In this document: piece by piece, positions 8,659-16,753 of the stretch
Layout of the letters: every line of letters starts with the position of its first letter
How positions within the stretch are numbered: position 1 is the first letter of the stretch
Source: Oryzomonas sagensis
Lineage (GTDB): Bacteria > Desulfobacterota > Desulfuromonadia > Geobacterales > Pseudopelobacteraceae
Direction: 5' to 3'
Assembly: GCF_008802355.1 (NCBI RefSeq)
Contig: NZ_VZRA01000009.1
Span: 1 to 36,895 of the forward strand
Length of the DNA stretch: 36,895 nt
Notes under the pieces: model-generated
Seen by the model: the letters and a program-made list of their open reading frames with translations, nothing else
What the model was told of the DNA's origin: nothing
Database searches by the model: none
Translations under genes and position numbers: made by a program

Positions 8659-10532
8659 TTCCCGCTCCTCCCCCGGGTCTTCTTCGTGGCCGGGGCCTTG
8701 ACCGTGCCGGCGTCGCCCGGGGCCGTTTTCCCCAGCAGCCCGTCGATAAACGCCGACATGGCCCGTGACGATTCCAGCGCATCCTTGGGGATCTCCCTGT
8801 CGTGCTTTTTGGCCAGGTCGGTGCCGAATTTCAACTGCGCCGGGGATGGGGGATAGACGCCGCCGGGACCGGCAGCCGCCCTCTGGGGCGGCCGGGCAAA
8901 CTTCATCTTGGAGTGCACCCCCTTGACGAAGGTGACCCAGGAGGCGTCGCCCCCCTCCACCTTGTCCAGGTACGACTCCATCTTCCTGGTAAGTTCCAGG
9001 TCGATGATCCAGGGGTGATCCTTGGCCAGGAAATCGAAAAGCCGTTCGGCCACGTCCGTGGCGTGGATCTTCCCCTTCTTGACCACAATGTAGTTTCTGG
9101 CCTTGATCGTCCCCATGATCGAGGCATAGGTGGAAGGCCTGCCGATGCCGTGCTTCTCCAGCGCCTTGACCAGGGTCGCCTCGGAATAGCGGCCCGGCGG
9201 CTTGGTCTGCTTCTCGTCCAGCTTCTGGCCGGTCTTCTCCACCGTCTCCCCGGTCACCAGGGGGGGGAGCCTCTGGTTATCATCCTCGTCGTCCTTGTCA
9301 CCCTCCCTGACCTCGCTGTAGACCTTCAGAAAGCCGTCGAACTTCATCACCCTGCCGGTGGCCCGGAACGGTTCCCCGGCGCAGCCGATCTCCACGGTCG
9401 TCGAGTCATAGACCGCCGCCGCCATCTGGGAGGCCACGGTGCGCCGGTAGATAAGGGTATAGAGCTTCTCGTGGTCCGCCCCCAGCCCCTCCTTCGAGAC
9501 GACCCCGTGGATGTCGCCGGTTGGGTGCATATGGGTCGGCCTGATCGCCTCGTGGGCCTCGGCCTGGCTGTTTTTGGACTTATAGGAGTTCGGGGCTTTG
9601 GGGAGGTACGACGGCCCCAGGGAGCGGCCCACATGGTTTCTGATATCGGCGATGAATTCGTCGGCGATGCGGACGGAATCGGTACGGTGGTAGCTGATCA
9701 GGCCCGCCTCGAAGAGCTGCTGGGCCAATCGCATCGCTATCTCCGGGGAGATCTTGAGCTGCGAGGATGCCGCCGCCTGCATATCCACGGTGGTAAACGG
9801 GGCCTTGGGGTTCTGCCGGGTCTCCTTGGTTTCCACCTTGAGGATGTCGGCGGTCCGGGCGGCGGTCACCGCCAGGAGAATCGCCTCGGCCTTGGCCTTA
9901 TCCGTCAGATTGCCCCCCCTGTGCTTGGCCGCGAAGGCGACCTCATCCTTTTGCAGCGTGATCGAGACGACATAGAAGGGCTCCGGGTTGAAGGTGCGGA
10001 TTTCCCGTTCCCGTTCCACACAGAGGCGGACCGCCGGGGCCTGCACCCGGCCGACCGAAAACCTCCCCTTGAGGGCATTGCTGGCGATGGGGGAAAGGAT
10101 ATACCCCACGACCCGGTCACCCACCCGGCGCCCCAGAAAGGCATCGTACAGGCCGGAGTTGGTGTTCTCCCACGGGATCGACTTTTTCATGGCCTCATCG
10201 ATACCCTTTTGGGTGATCTCGTGGATCTCCAGGCGATGGATCGACCGGGCGATCTTCCGAACCTCGTCGAAGACATGGGTCCCGATGGCATACCCTTCAC
10301 GGTCCGGGTCGGTGGCGATATACACGTCCTGTCCCTTGGCGGCCGTTTTGATCTGCCTGATCCGGTCAGCCTTGCCCTTGTCCAGGATAAACGTCGGCGC
10401 ATAGGTATCCAGGTCCACGCCCATGGCGTCGGTCGGCAGGTCTTTGAAATGGCCGACGGTGGCGAGTATCTGCGCGTTGATATAGGATTTGATCTTCTTT
10501 ATCTTGTTTGGCGATTCAATGACGAGCAGCAT
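8655..10532 (-). CDS. type IA DNA topoisomerase
   Basis: Type IA topoisomerase of 625 residues, which relaxes negatively supercoiled DNA through a covalent 5'-phosphotyrosine. The TOPRIM domain has the catalytic Glu in VIESPNK (E6) and the acidic motif TDPDREG (74-80). The active-site tyrosine is Y281 in ISYHRTDSVRI. Further family blocks are GRVQAPAVRLCVERE, AEAHEAIRPTH and LVKALEKHGIGRPSTYASI. It lacks the C-terminal C4 zinc fingers of housekeeping TopA; the tail (PPSPAQLKFGTDLAKK) is a short motif seen in accessory topoisomerases. This and its size suggest a second, specialised TopA rather than the main one. It is the first gene of a two-gene unit with the nuclease-helicase. Confidence 0.92.
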   Translation of the reverse strand: MLLVIESPNKIKKIKSYINAQILATVGHFKDLPTDAMGVDLDTYAPTFILDKGKADRIRQIKTAAKGQDVYIATDPDREGYAIGTHVFDEVRKIARSIHRLEIHEITQKGIDEAMKKSIPWENTNSGLYDAFLGRRVGDRVVGYILSPIASNALKGRFSVGRVQAPAVRLCVEREREIRTFNPEPFYVVSITLQKDEVAFAAKHRGGNLTDKAKAEAILLAVTAARTADILKVETKETRQNPKAPFTTVDMQAAASSQLKISPEIAMRLAQQLFEAGLISYHRTDSVRIADEFIADIRNHVGRSLGPSYLPKAPNSYKSKNSQAEAHEAIRPTHMHPTGDIHGVVSKEGLGADHEKLYTLIYRRTVASQMAAAVYDSTTVEIGCAGEPFRATGRVMKFDGFLKVYSEVREGDKDDEDDNQRLPPLVTGETVEKTGQKLDEKQTKPPGRYSEATLVKALEKHGIGRPSTYASIMGTIKARNYIVVKKGKIHATDVAERLFDFLAKDHPWIIDLELTRKMESYLDKVEGGDASWVTFVKGVHSKMKFARPPQRAAAGPGGVYPPSPAQLKFGTDLAKKHDREIPKDALESSRAMSAFIDGLLGKTAPGDAGTVKAPATKKTRGRSGK

Positions 10533-10880
10533 AATAAAACCTGTAAAATTTGATTCGAGTCACTCCACCGCTAGGGGAGGATAATCTCTATACCATATTT
10601 CACGTCACGTTACGAATGCCGTGCGAGTTTCCTCCCCTTCGCACCCGGAGACAGCACGCCACAGGCGGCCGTTTCCAATGGACGGAGCCAGAAATCGTGA
10701 AAGAAACGTCGCCTTTATTGTTGGCGCATGATAATGATATATAATTCATGTGATCAAGGGTCCAAGCCGCCTGTTTCCAGAGGGGAGCGGGACGGGCAAC
10801 AAATCCGGTGCATAGTTACCAGCGGTGAGTCCGGTTTACGGCACATGCCGTCCATGAAATCGGAACAAAAGGCCAATACA
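10533..10880. other. 348-bp divergent intergenic stretch
   Basis: It separates the minus-strand topoisomerase gene from the plus-strand 86-aa gene. It contains a plus-strand promoter-like pair (10718-10745) and a small perfect hairpin ACGGCA-CA-TGCCGT (10838-10851) about 30 nt before the 86-aa start. No promoter for the topoisomerase gene was clear. Confidence 0.5.
10718..10745 (+). promoter_or_regulatory. putative sigma-70 promoter
   Basis: TTGTTG and TATAAT are separated by 16 bp. The -10 box is perfect. It would give a leader of about 130 nt before the 86-aa gene. Confidence 0.4.
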
Positions 10881-11141
10881 ATGACAATCAATCAACTGGT
10901 GGAACTGATCAGGCACATCGAGGAAGAGCACAACTTCTTCAACCGGAAAACGGGACACCGGGTGGTGAAATTCATAACCCCTCTGATTGACACGCGTGGC
11001 AACGGGATGGTGGTTGCGGTGGATTTGCAGGGGTATGGCTGGGAAAATACCTTCGACTCCAGGAAGGGGCAGCAAGAGACCCCCTCTTCGATGTTCAATT
11101 CGATTATGACCTTTCTGGACACGTCTGACGAGGACATCTGA
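10881..11141 (+). CDS. hypothetical protein (86 aa)
   Basis: Unrecognised 86-residue soluble protein. It begins MTINQLVELIRHIEEEHNFF and ends in an acidic tail (TSDEDI). The ATG at 10881 has AAAGG about 6 nt upstream and a plausible promoter further up. Upstream in-frame ATGs exist (about 10728, 10845, 10854) but lack a better ribosome-binding site. The central GNGMVVAVDLQGYGWENTF is a likely beta hairpin. No function is proposed. Confidence 0.65.
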   Translation: MTINQLVELIRHIEEEHNFFNRKTGHRVVKFITPLIDTRGNGMVVAVDLQGYGWENTFDSRKGQQETPSSMFNSIMTFLDTSDEDI

Positions 11142-11205
11142 GGTCCCAACCCGTGAAGATACGGGACGGGAAGGTGGAGAAATCACCCACAAGTAAGGAT
11201 ACATT

Positions 11206-11280
11206 ATGCAAGCTGCCGTTTTCGTTGACTTCACCAACACACCGTACCATACTGTGATCTCCTCCTTCAGTTGTGTTTAG
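11206..11280 (+). CDS. possible small peptide (24 aa)
   Basis: A 24-codon ORF beginning MQAAVFVDFTNT starts 7 nt after TAAGGA and stops 6 nt before a strong intrinsic terminator. The spacing of ribosome-binding site, ORF and terminator looks like a small expressed gene or the tail cistron of the 86-aa transcript. It has no known relative that I recognise. Too short to judge by composition. Confidence 0.35.
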   Translation: MQAAVFVDFTNTPYHTVISSFSCV

Positions 11281-11286
11281 ATCACC

Positions 11287-11325
11287 AGGCCCCTTGGGAA
11301 GCTCAGTTCCAAGGGGCCGCCTTTT
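11287..11325 (+). terminator. intrinsic terminator after the 86-aa gene
   Basis: GGCCCCTTGG (11288-11297) pairs perfectly with CCAAGGGGCC (11309-11318), followed by GCCTTTTT. It ends the plus-strand transcript that includes the 86-aa gene and shields the MarR operon. Confidence 0.8.
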
Positions 11326-11449
11326 TGCCGTCAGGTCCGTTATGGTGCGCCCCTCCCCCTCCAGGTCGTCACCCTCCCCCAGCAGGCCGTCCGTTCTCCC
11401 GGTTTCAGGGCTTTGCGTATGCCCCGGCCTCATCCTCCCGGTTTACCGC

Positions 11450-11484
11450 TTGACAAATACTTCTGATTCAAATTAATCTGATAC
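11450..11484 (+). promoter_or_regulatory. MarR-EmrAB operon promoter and possible operator
   Basis: A perfect -35 box TTGACA (11450-11455) is followed after 18 bp by TAATCT (11474-11479). The direct repeat TCTGATTC/TCTGATAC overlaps the -10 region (about 11462-11484). MarR proteins usually repress their own operon from sites overlapping the promoter, so autorepression is expected; that is inference. Confidence 0.5.
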
Positions 11485-11511
11485 GAAATATTTATTACCC
11501 CAGAGGACTCT

Positions 11512-11982
11512 ATGGACGAACAAACAAGGCAGGACAACAGCATACGTTTTGGCGCCAGGCTCGGTTATGCCTCACGGCAATGGCGCAGGGCCGTGGACGA
11601 GCGGCTGCAACCGTTCGGGCTCACCGAAGCGACGTGGCTTCCCCTGCTGCACATTGCGCGGAACGAGCCGCTGCGGCAAAAGGATCTGGCGGAGGTGGTC
11701 GGTATCGAATGTTCCACCCTGGTCCGACTGATCGACGCTCTCGATAATGGCGGGCTGATCAAGCGCGTGCCCGATGGCGACGACCGGCGCGCCAAGCTCC
11801 TGTCCCTTACCCCGAGCGGACGCCTACTGGTCGAGAAGGTGGAAGCGGCGGCCGCCATTATCCGCCGCCAGATATTCGCCGGTATCAGCGAAGAGGAGTT
11901 GGCAATCGCCCTCAACGTGATCGATCGCATCTGCGACGGGCTCAACAGGACCTGGACAGAGAAACCGGAGGATGCGGCATGA
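11512..11982 (+). CDS. MarR family transcriptional regulator
   Basis: Winged-helix regulator of 156 residues. The DNA-recognition part is visible as LRQKDLAEVVGIECSTLVRLIDALDNGGLI (about 55-85), followed by the wing with the family hallmark DDRRAKLLSLTPSGR. N- and C-terminal helices form the dimer interface in this family. AGAGGA lies about 7 nt before the ATG. The stop overlaps the start of the EmrA-like gene (ATGA), so the regulator is the first cistron of an efflux operon and probably represses it until a lipophilic ligand binds, as known for EmrR/MprA. Confidence 0.9.
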   Translation: MDEQTRQDNSIRFGARLGYASRQWRRAVDERLQPFGLTEATWLPLLHIARNEPLRQKDLAEVVGIECSTLVRLIDALDNGGLIKRVPDGDDRRAKLLSLTPSGRLLVEKVEAAAAIIRRQIFAGISEEELAIALNVIDRICDGLNRTWTEKPEDAA

Positions 11983-13112
11983 GCGGCGGGACCACAACCA
12001 CATCCATGAGGATTCGCGCGGTTCTGCGCGGAGCCAGGTTTGGCGCGGCGCGGCACCCCGTCGTCCTCGTCGTGCTGTTTCTCGCACTGCTGGCCTGCGG
12101 GGTTTGGCTGCACAACCGGCTGACCCATGTGGAGGAGAACGACGCCAAGACGGCCGGCGAGGTCGTTACCATTGCCAGCCGGCTCGATGGCTGGCTGGTC
12201 ACCCGGCCGGTGATCGAGGGGGACCATGTGCGCAAAGGACAGGTGCTGGGGGAACTGGACACGCGCGACGCCAAGCTGCGGCTGGCCACGCTGGAAAACA
12301 ACCTGGCGGCCCACGACGCCCAGATCCGCGAGATCGCGATCCAGCGCGACACCACAGAGAAGACGACCACGGCGGGGATCGCCGACGCCCGGGCCCAAGT
12401 GACTGCCGCCAGGGAGGCCGTGGCGATGATCGCACCCCAGACGGACTTGGCCCGTGCCGATTTTGCCCGTTCCGATGCGCTGGTGGGCCAGGGAGCCGTT
12501 TCCCGCGAGAACTGGGACCACGCGCACAGCACCAAGCTCCAGAACGAGGCGTCATTGCGCCAGGCCCGGTCGCAACTCACCGCCCGGCAGGCGACCTTGG
12601 CGCAAACGGTCGCCCAGCGCGGCCAGGTGGCCATGCTGGGGCAGCAGATCGAGGTGCTGCGCCGCGAGCGGGCGGCCCTTGCCAGCCAGGTGGCGCAGGT
12701 GCGCCAGGAGATCGCCGACCGCACCCTGCGCGCACCCTGCGACGGCATCGTGGACAGGACCTTCATCCATGCGGGCGACTACGTGCAGGCCGGGCAGTGG
12801 CTGATGATGCTCCATGACCCGAACGACATCTGGGTGGAAGCCAACGTCAAGGAGACCGCGGTCGGCAAAGTCCGCGTCGGTCAAGCGGTAAGCGTGGCGG
12901 TGGACGCCTATCCGAACCTCGGGCTGCACGGGCGGGTGATACGCGTCGGCAACGCCGCCACCAACCAGTTCGCCCTGTTGCCCAGCCCCAACCCATCCGG
13001 CAACTTCACCAAGATCACCCAACGGGTGCCGGTCCGCATCGCCATCGACAAGCCCAAACAGCCGCTGCAACCCGGCCTCATGGTCGAGGTTTCCATCGAT
13101 GTCGCCCATTGA
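11979..13112 (+). CDS. emrA: EmrA/HlyD-type membrane-fusion (periplasmic adaptor) protein
   Basis: Adaptor subunit of 377 residues linking an inner-membrane MFS pump to an outer-membrane channel. One N-terminal membrane anchor (about 27-46, VVLVVLFLALLACGVWL) is followed by the first half of a barrel-sandwich domain (VVTIASRLDGWLVTRPV), a long helical hairpin rich in Ala/Gln/Arg (about 100-240), the second half (LRAPCDGIVDRTFIHAGDYV) and a beta-barrel domain. The order is that of EmrA. It starts inside the MarR stop codon and overlaps the pump gene by 14 nt, so the three genes are coupled. Substrate is unknown; EmrAB-type pumps export hydrophobic drugs and uncouplers. Confidence 0.9.
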   Translation: MSGGTTTTSMRIRAVLRGARFGAARHPVVLVVLFLALLACGVWLHNRLTHVEENDAKTAGEVVTIASRLDGWLVTRPVIEGDHVRKGQVLGELDTRDAKLRLATLENNLAAHDAQIREIAIQRDTTEKTTTAGIADARAQVTAAREAVAMIAPQTDLARADFARSDALVGQGAVSRENWDHAHSTKLQNEASLRQARSQLTARQATLAQTVAQRGQVAMLGQQIEVLRRERAALASQVAQVRQEIADRTLRAPCDGIVDRTFIHAGDYVQAGQWLMMLHDPNDIWVEANVKETAVGKVRVGQAVSVAVDAYPNLGLHGRVIRVGNAATNQFALLPSPNPSGNFTKITQRVPVRIAIDKPKQPLQPGLMVEVSIDVAH

Positions 13113-14661
13113 GGCCTATGCCGAGCGCTTCGGCGCCCGGTATAAATGGCTCGCAACCGGCACCGTCATGCTCGGCACCATCGTCACCACCGCCGCCTCT
13201 ACCATGGTCAATGTGGCGCTGCCGGACATCATGGGCGCTTTCGGCCTGGGGCAGGATCAGGTCCAGTGGCTCTCCACCGGCTTCCTGGCGGCGATGACGG
13301 CCACCATGCTGCTGACCGCCTGGGCGCTTGGCCGCTTCGGCTATCGCATGGCGTTCCTCGGCGCACTGGCGGTGTTCGTCGCCGGAACCTTGGCCGGGGC
13401 GGTCAGCACCACCAGCAACGAAATCATCCTGGCGCGGGTGCTCCAAGGCATGGCCTCCGGGCTGATCCAGCCGGTGGCGATGGTGGTGCTGTCGGAGGTC
13501 TTCCCCCGCGACCAGCGTGGCCGGGCCATGTCCATCTATACCCTGGGCGTGGTGTTGGCGCCGGCGCTCGGCCCGACCGTGGCCGGCTATCTGGTGGATG
13601 AATACAGTTGGCGCGACGTGTTCCTGGCGGTCATACCGGTGTGTCTGGCCGCCATGGCGGCGACCGCGCTGTTCCTGCCCGGCCGCGACACCCGGCAGGA
13701 GGCGGCTTCCCACCGCTTCGACGGGATCGGCTTTCTCTTCCTGTGCATTTTTCTGGTCTGCCTGCTGAGCGCGCTCTCCAACGGGCAGCGCGAGGGGTGG
13801 AGCTCGGACCTGATCCTGGCCCTGTCCCTGGCGGCCCTCGCTGCCGGCGTTGCCTTCATCGCCTGGGAGCTGACGTACCTGCGGCCGCTGCTGAATCTGC
13901 GCGTCTTCGTCAATGGCCGGTTCGCGGCAAGTTGCCTGGTTGCCTTTGCCCTGGGGGTGGGCATCTACGGTTCCACCTATATCGTGCCCATGTTCGTGCA
14001 GCTCGTGCAGGGGTACACCCCCACCCGCTCCGGCCTGTTGCTGATGCCCGCAGGCTTTGCGCTGGCGCTGACGGCCCCGGTAGCCGGGCACCTTGCCGAT
14101 CGAATGCCCCCCTGGGGGCCGGTCATGGCCGGACTGGCCCTGTTCGGCCTGTCCAACTGGCTGTGCGCCGGGGCCGATGTGGATGCGTCGTTCCGGCTCT
14201 TTGCCTGGTGGATCATTCTGGGCCGTATCGGGCTGGGGCTGATAACGCCGTCGTTGAACGCCGGCGCCCTGCGCGCCCTGCCCCACGAGTTGCTGGCGCA
14301 AGGCTCGGGCGCCCTGAATTTCATACGCCAACTCGGGGGCGCCATGGGGGTCAATCTGCTGTCCGTGCTGATCGACCGGCGGACCACCTTCCACGGCGAT
14401 GCCCTGGCCCAGGCCATGACTCCGGCATCGGCGGCGGCGAGCAATGCCGTGCAGCAGCTCGGGTTGATGCTGACCCACTGGGGCAATCCGTTCGGCAGCC
14501 GTCTGCCCAGCGGCGCACCGCCGGCGGCCATGAACTATCTGGAAAGAATACTGGTGCCGAAGGCGCAGTGGCTGGCCTATCAGGATGGTTTTCACGTGGT
14601 CGCGGTGATGTTTTTCGCCGCGTTGCTGCCGGCCTTGCTTATGCGGCGGCGGGCGAGGTAG
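13099..14661 (+). CDS. emrB: EmrB/QacA-type MFS drug transporter (DHA2, 14 TM)
   Basis: Proton-driven multidrug exporter of 520 residues with about 14 hydrophobic segments. Visible family features are the start motif TMVNVALPDIMGAFG in TM1, QWLSTGFLAAMTATMLLTAW in TM2, LGRFGYR in loop 2-3 and the antiporter motif C in APALGPTVAGYLVDEYSWRDVF. The C-terminal region MNYLERILVPKAQWLAYQDGFH also matches EmrB-type pumps. The ATG lies within the end of the emrA-like gene (14-nt overlap) and an intrinsic terminator follows. Last gene of the MarR-regulated operon. Confidence 0.93.
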   Translation: MSPIEAYAERFGARYKWLATGTVMLGTIVTTAASTMVNVALPDIMGAFGLGQDQVQWLSTGFLAAMTATMLLTAWALGRFGYRMAFLGALAVFVAGTLAGAVSTTSNEIILARVLQGMASGLIQPVAMVVLSEVFPRDQRGRAMSIYTLGVVLAPALGPTVAGYLVDEYSWRDVFLAVIPVCLAAMAATALFLPGRDTRQEAASHRFDGIGFLFLCIFLVCLLSALSNGQREGWSSDLILALSLAALAAGVAFIAWELTYLRPLLNLRVFVNGRFAASCLVAFALGVGIYGSTYIVPMFVQLVQGYTPTRSGLLLMPAGFALALTAPVAGHLADRMPPWGPVMAGLALFGLSNWLCAGADVDASFRLFAWWIILGRIGLGLITPSLNAGALRALPHELLAQGSGALNFIRQLGGAMGVNLLSVLIDRRTTFHGDALAQAMTPASAAASNAVQQLGLMLTHWGNPFGSRLPSGAPPAAMNYLERILVPKAQWLAYQDGFHVVAVMFFAALLPALLMRRRAR

Positions 14662-14696
14662 GCGGAACTTTTTTCTGTATCGAAATGATACAAATG

Positions 14697-14730
14697 ACGG
14701 CACTTGAGCATGGTTCAAGTGCCGTTTTTT
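14697..14730 (+). terminator. intrinsic terminator of the MarR-EmrAB operon
   Basis: ACGGCACTTGA (14697-14707) and TCAAGTGCCGT (14715-14725) form an 11-bp perfect stem followed by a T-run. It ends the efflux operon and marks the start of an AT-rich segment. Confidence 0.85.
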
Positions 14731-14984
14731 AATGTGATAACGGGGAGATATGACTGTTGGCATTTTTATGTTAATTATTTTAACACTGCGATATTGCGTT
14801 GAATTATGGGTTTGCTTGGAGTAGAAGGGGGAAGGTCGGGGGTTTGCCTGTGGCGGGTTGGAGGTGCTGCGGAGTTGCTGATTGAAGTATGAAGCCAGAA
14901 GAATAGGTATAGTGCCCCTGTAATTCCTTGTCAAAAAGTTGAGAACAAGTCTGGATTTATAAATTGTGTAGGTCTGACACCCGT
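14731..14984. other. left flank of the AT-rich island
   Basis: Base composition changes abruptly after the efflux-operon terminator. I see no gene. The stretch GTAGGTCTGACACCC just before the zinc-ribbon gene resembles sequence often found at repeat/transposon ends, but no matching partner was found nearby. Confidence 0.4.
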
Positions 14985-15152
14985 ATGCTTCCTCCGCAGT
15001 CGAAAAATAATAAAAAATGTCCAAATTGTGGGAACGAAATGAAGGTTAGAGAAAAGAAGTCAGGAGAAGAGGCAGGAAAGAAGTTCTTAGTATGCATCAA
15101 ATACCCTGAATGCTGGACTATTGAACCATATGTAGAGCCAAAGTGGTTTTAA
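14985..15152 (+). CDS. small topoisomerase-type C4 zinc-ribbon protein
   Basis: 55-residue protein with one zinc ribbon: CPNC, then LVCIKYPEC, giving C-x2-C ... C-x5-C as in the C4 fingers at the C-terminus of bacterial topoisomerase I. In that family the finger binds single-stranded DNA. Here it stands alone after a Lys-rich N-terminus (SKNNKK). The ATG at 14985 was chosen; an in-frame start at 14964 is possible and neither has a strong ribosome-binding site. It lies in the AT-rich segment, upstream of the HEPN-motif gene on the same strand. Confidence 0.6.
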   Translation: MLPPQSKNNKKCPNCGNEMKVREKKSGEEAGKKFLVCIKYPECWTIEPYVEPKWF

Positions 15153-15223
15153 AGCTATTATTATATTTATAAGACCCTGTGTTACTGAAACTTAGACAAG
15201 TTCTAATAAATATACGGTTCCAC

Positions 15224-15235
15224 TATACATGTATA
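15224..15235. promoter_or_regulatory. operator-like palindrome upstream of the HEPN-motif gene
   Basis: TATACATGTATA is a perfect 12-bp palindrome, and CAC/GTG flank it with a one-base offset, giving a near-symmetric 19-bp site. It lies about 67 bp before the HEPN-motif start. No regulator gene is adjacent. A role in repression is inferred. Confidence 0.35.
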
Positions 15236-15301
15236 TGTGGCAGCATAACTACTCAATAAATATTTATACTACTAAATTACTTGTGGCAAAGGACGACTAA
15301 A

Positions 15302-16504
15302 ATGAAATTTACCTCTTACATAGCCAACAGGCTTCAATCGTTCTCATTAGACTGTAAAATTGAAAATGAATTTGTAGTATTAACCATCGATGGCACGCCA
15401 ATTAAAATCAGGATAGATGATGAGTGGGAGCAAGCTTACCAGCAGTACAAGACAGCGAAAAGCATAACATTCGACACTACAACGAGAATCTTGTGCCACA
15501 ATAAAGCAGTCGAAGTTCCACTTATGAGGCTTGATCAAGAATTTTATCGCGACCTACAATACCTATTTACAGATAGTAGCGGTAATACCGTATCTATATC
15601 TAGAAGCACTGCTATGTACTCGTTTGCACATTTTGATTCAGATGAATATCCTAAATATTTTGAAAGAGTGGTGAAACGCCGAATAACCGGAAGGAGCAGA
15701 ACTAGTTTCCCCATAAATGCATTAATGACTAATCCATTTACAGCTACTTATACAGCAAAATCAAGGAAGAAGCCATCAAATCTTTTCGAAAAATCGATAT
15801 CTAAAATTAAGGCCTGTCTATTTAAGCTAGCTGTAGAACAACGTGATTGTCTTGAAATATGGAAAGCTAAAGACCAGCGATGTTTACCATTGCACACAGA
15901 TAACACATCAGATGATTTTAGTATTCCAAAAGCCGAATATGAAGATAATGTAGTAAGTTACTATAAGGTAGCACGAAGTAGCCCATTCCCAAGCCAAAGT
16001 TTTTTAGATTATTTTCACGTTCTTGAATATCATTTTCTTAGAGTAACTGAAGACAAGTTACATCACCAAATAAGAACAATGGTATATCAGACAAACTTTA
16101 GAGCTAACGAAGATGGTTTGGATAGAATAATTGCGTTAGTAAGAAGCTCTGACGCAATAAATGATGAGACCGAAATGTTGAGAAGTGTCATTCAAAAATT
16201 TGTACCTGAGCATGATTTTATATCCTACCTTAAGAGCGTAGAAGATGACTGCGGTCATAAGATATATACCAAAAAACGAAAAATATTCGGTGAACATCTC
16301 GAAATATCCACAGCAGAAGGGCATGCCATCTCAAATGCCGCTAAAGTTTTAAAACATATTCGTAATGCCATTGTGCATTCGAGTGATAGGTACAAAAGGG
16401 AGGACTGCCATATTCCACTTTCAGAAAGCGAGAATGTTATAGAAGAGTTCATCCCTATAATCAGATATTTTGCTGAGAAGGTAATTTACGGTACGGCAAA
16501 CTAA
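15302..16504 (+). CDS. HEPN-motif protein, candidate defence or toxin gene
   Basis: 400-residue protein not recognised as a named family. The C-terminal third is helical and carries R354-N-A-I-V-H359, the R-x4-H motif of HEPN ribonucleases, preceded by an LEYHF helix (S-F-L-D-Y-F-H-V-L-E-Y-H-F). The N-terminal 180 residues look beta-rich. This layout (variable N-terminal domain plus C-terminal HEPN) is like ApeA-type abortive-infection proteins, but the match is by motif only. The ATG at 15302 has AAGGA about 10 nt upstream; codons before it read TTG and are rejected. Base composition is clearly more AT-rich than the surroundings, and an integrase remnant lies just downstream, both suggesting horizontal gain. 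Confidence 0.65.
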   Translation: MKFTSYIANRLQSFSLDCKIENEFVVLTIDGTPIKIRIDDEWEQAYQQYKTAKSITFDTTTRILCHNKAVEVPLMRLDQEFYRDLQYLFTDSSGNTVSISRSTAMYSFAHFDSDEYPKYFERVVKRRITGRSRTSFPINALMTNPFTATYTAKSRKKPSNLFEKSISKIKACLFKLAVEQRDCLEIWKAKDQRCLPLHTDNTSDDFSIPKAEYEDNVVSYYKVARSSPFPSQSFLDYFHVLEYHFLRVTEDKLHHQIRTMVYQTNFRANEDGLDRIIALVRSSDAINDETEMLRSVIQKFVPEHDFISYLKSVEDDCGHKIYTKKRKIFGEHLEISTAEGHAISNAAKVLKHIRNAIVHSSDRYKREDCHIPLSESENVIEEFIPIIRYFAEKVIYGTAN

Positions 16505-16615
16505 TTTCTGAAAGTCCAACCAACGGGTGGTGCGTTCGAGACCGCACACCCTCATCTCCGCTATAAAGCAACCTGTTCTTGCCATTGCCCTGACTTGTCC
16601 TTATCGGGGCGCCAG

Positions 16616-16753
16616 TTACACCGTTCGCTTTAATGGTATGACTTTCGCTACAGCCTTCAATCCATCCAGGTAATCCGCCCATAGCTGCATCATCTTCCGG
16701 CGTTCGACAAGGTGAGCCGTCCGGTTGTATGCTCTGCCGTTCGGGTCTTTTAC
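16616..16753 (-). pseudogene. 3' remnant of a tyrosine-family phage integrase
   Basis: On the minus strand the frame ending at the TAA at 16616-16618 encodes DPNGRAYNRTAHLVERRKM then MQLWADYLDGLK, which matches the typical C-terminal tail of P4/lambda-like integrases (A-Y-x-R-x3-L-x-x-R-R-x-x-M-x-x-W-A-D-Y). The frame stays open upstream to about 16816 but similarity stops near 16753, and none of the catalytic R-H-x-x-R or Tyr blocks are present. It is the trace of an integrated element whose remaining cargo may be the AT-rich HEPN segment. Confidence 0.6.

Larger units (their letters stand above)
11142..11511. other. 370-bp stretch with a tiny ORF, terminator and MarR promoter
   Basis: The first half holds a 24-codon ORF and a strong intrinsic terminator. 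The stretch from about 11330 to 11440 is C-rich on the plus strand and shows nothing recognisable. The last 70 bp hold the promoter of the MarR-EmrAB operon. Confidence 0.5.

Noticed and set aside
6511-8856. 781-codon open frame antisense to the helicase gene
   Set aside because: Shadow frame of a gene with clear Walker A, DEAH and Fe-S motifs on the opposite strand.
8802-10553. 583-codon open frame antisense to the topoisomerase gene
   Set aside because: Shadow of a certain gene; no domain recognised.
13078-15024. 648-codon open frame antisense to the EmrB-like gene
   Set aside because: Low-complexity His/Gln/Gly/Arg composition typical of antisense translation of a GC-rich membrane protein gene.
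16525-16560. tRNA T-arm-like hairpin near the integrase remnant
   Set aside because: The loop has 8 rather than 7 nt and no acceptor or anticodon arm can be drawn.
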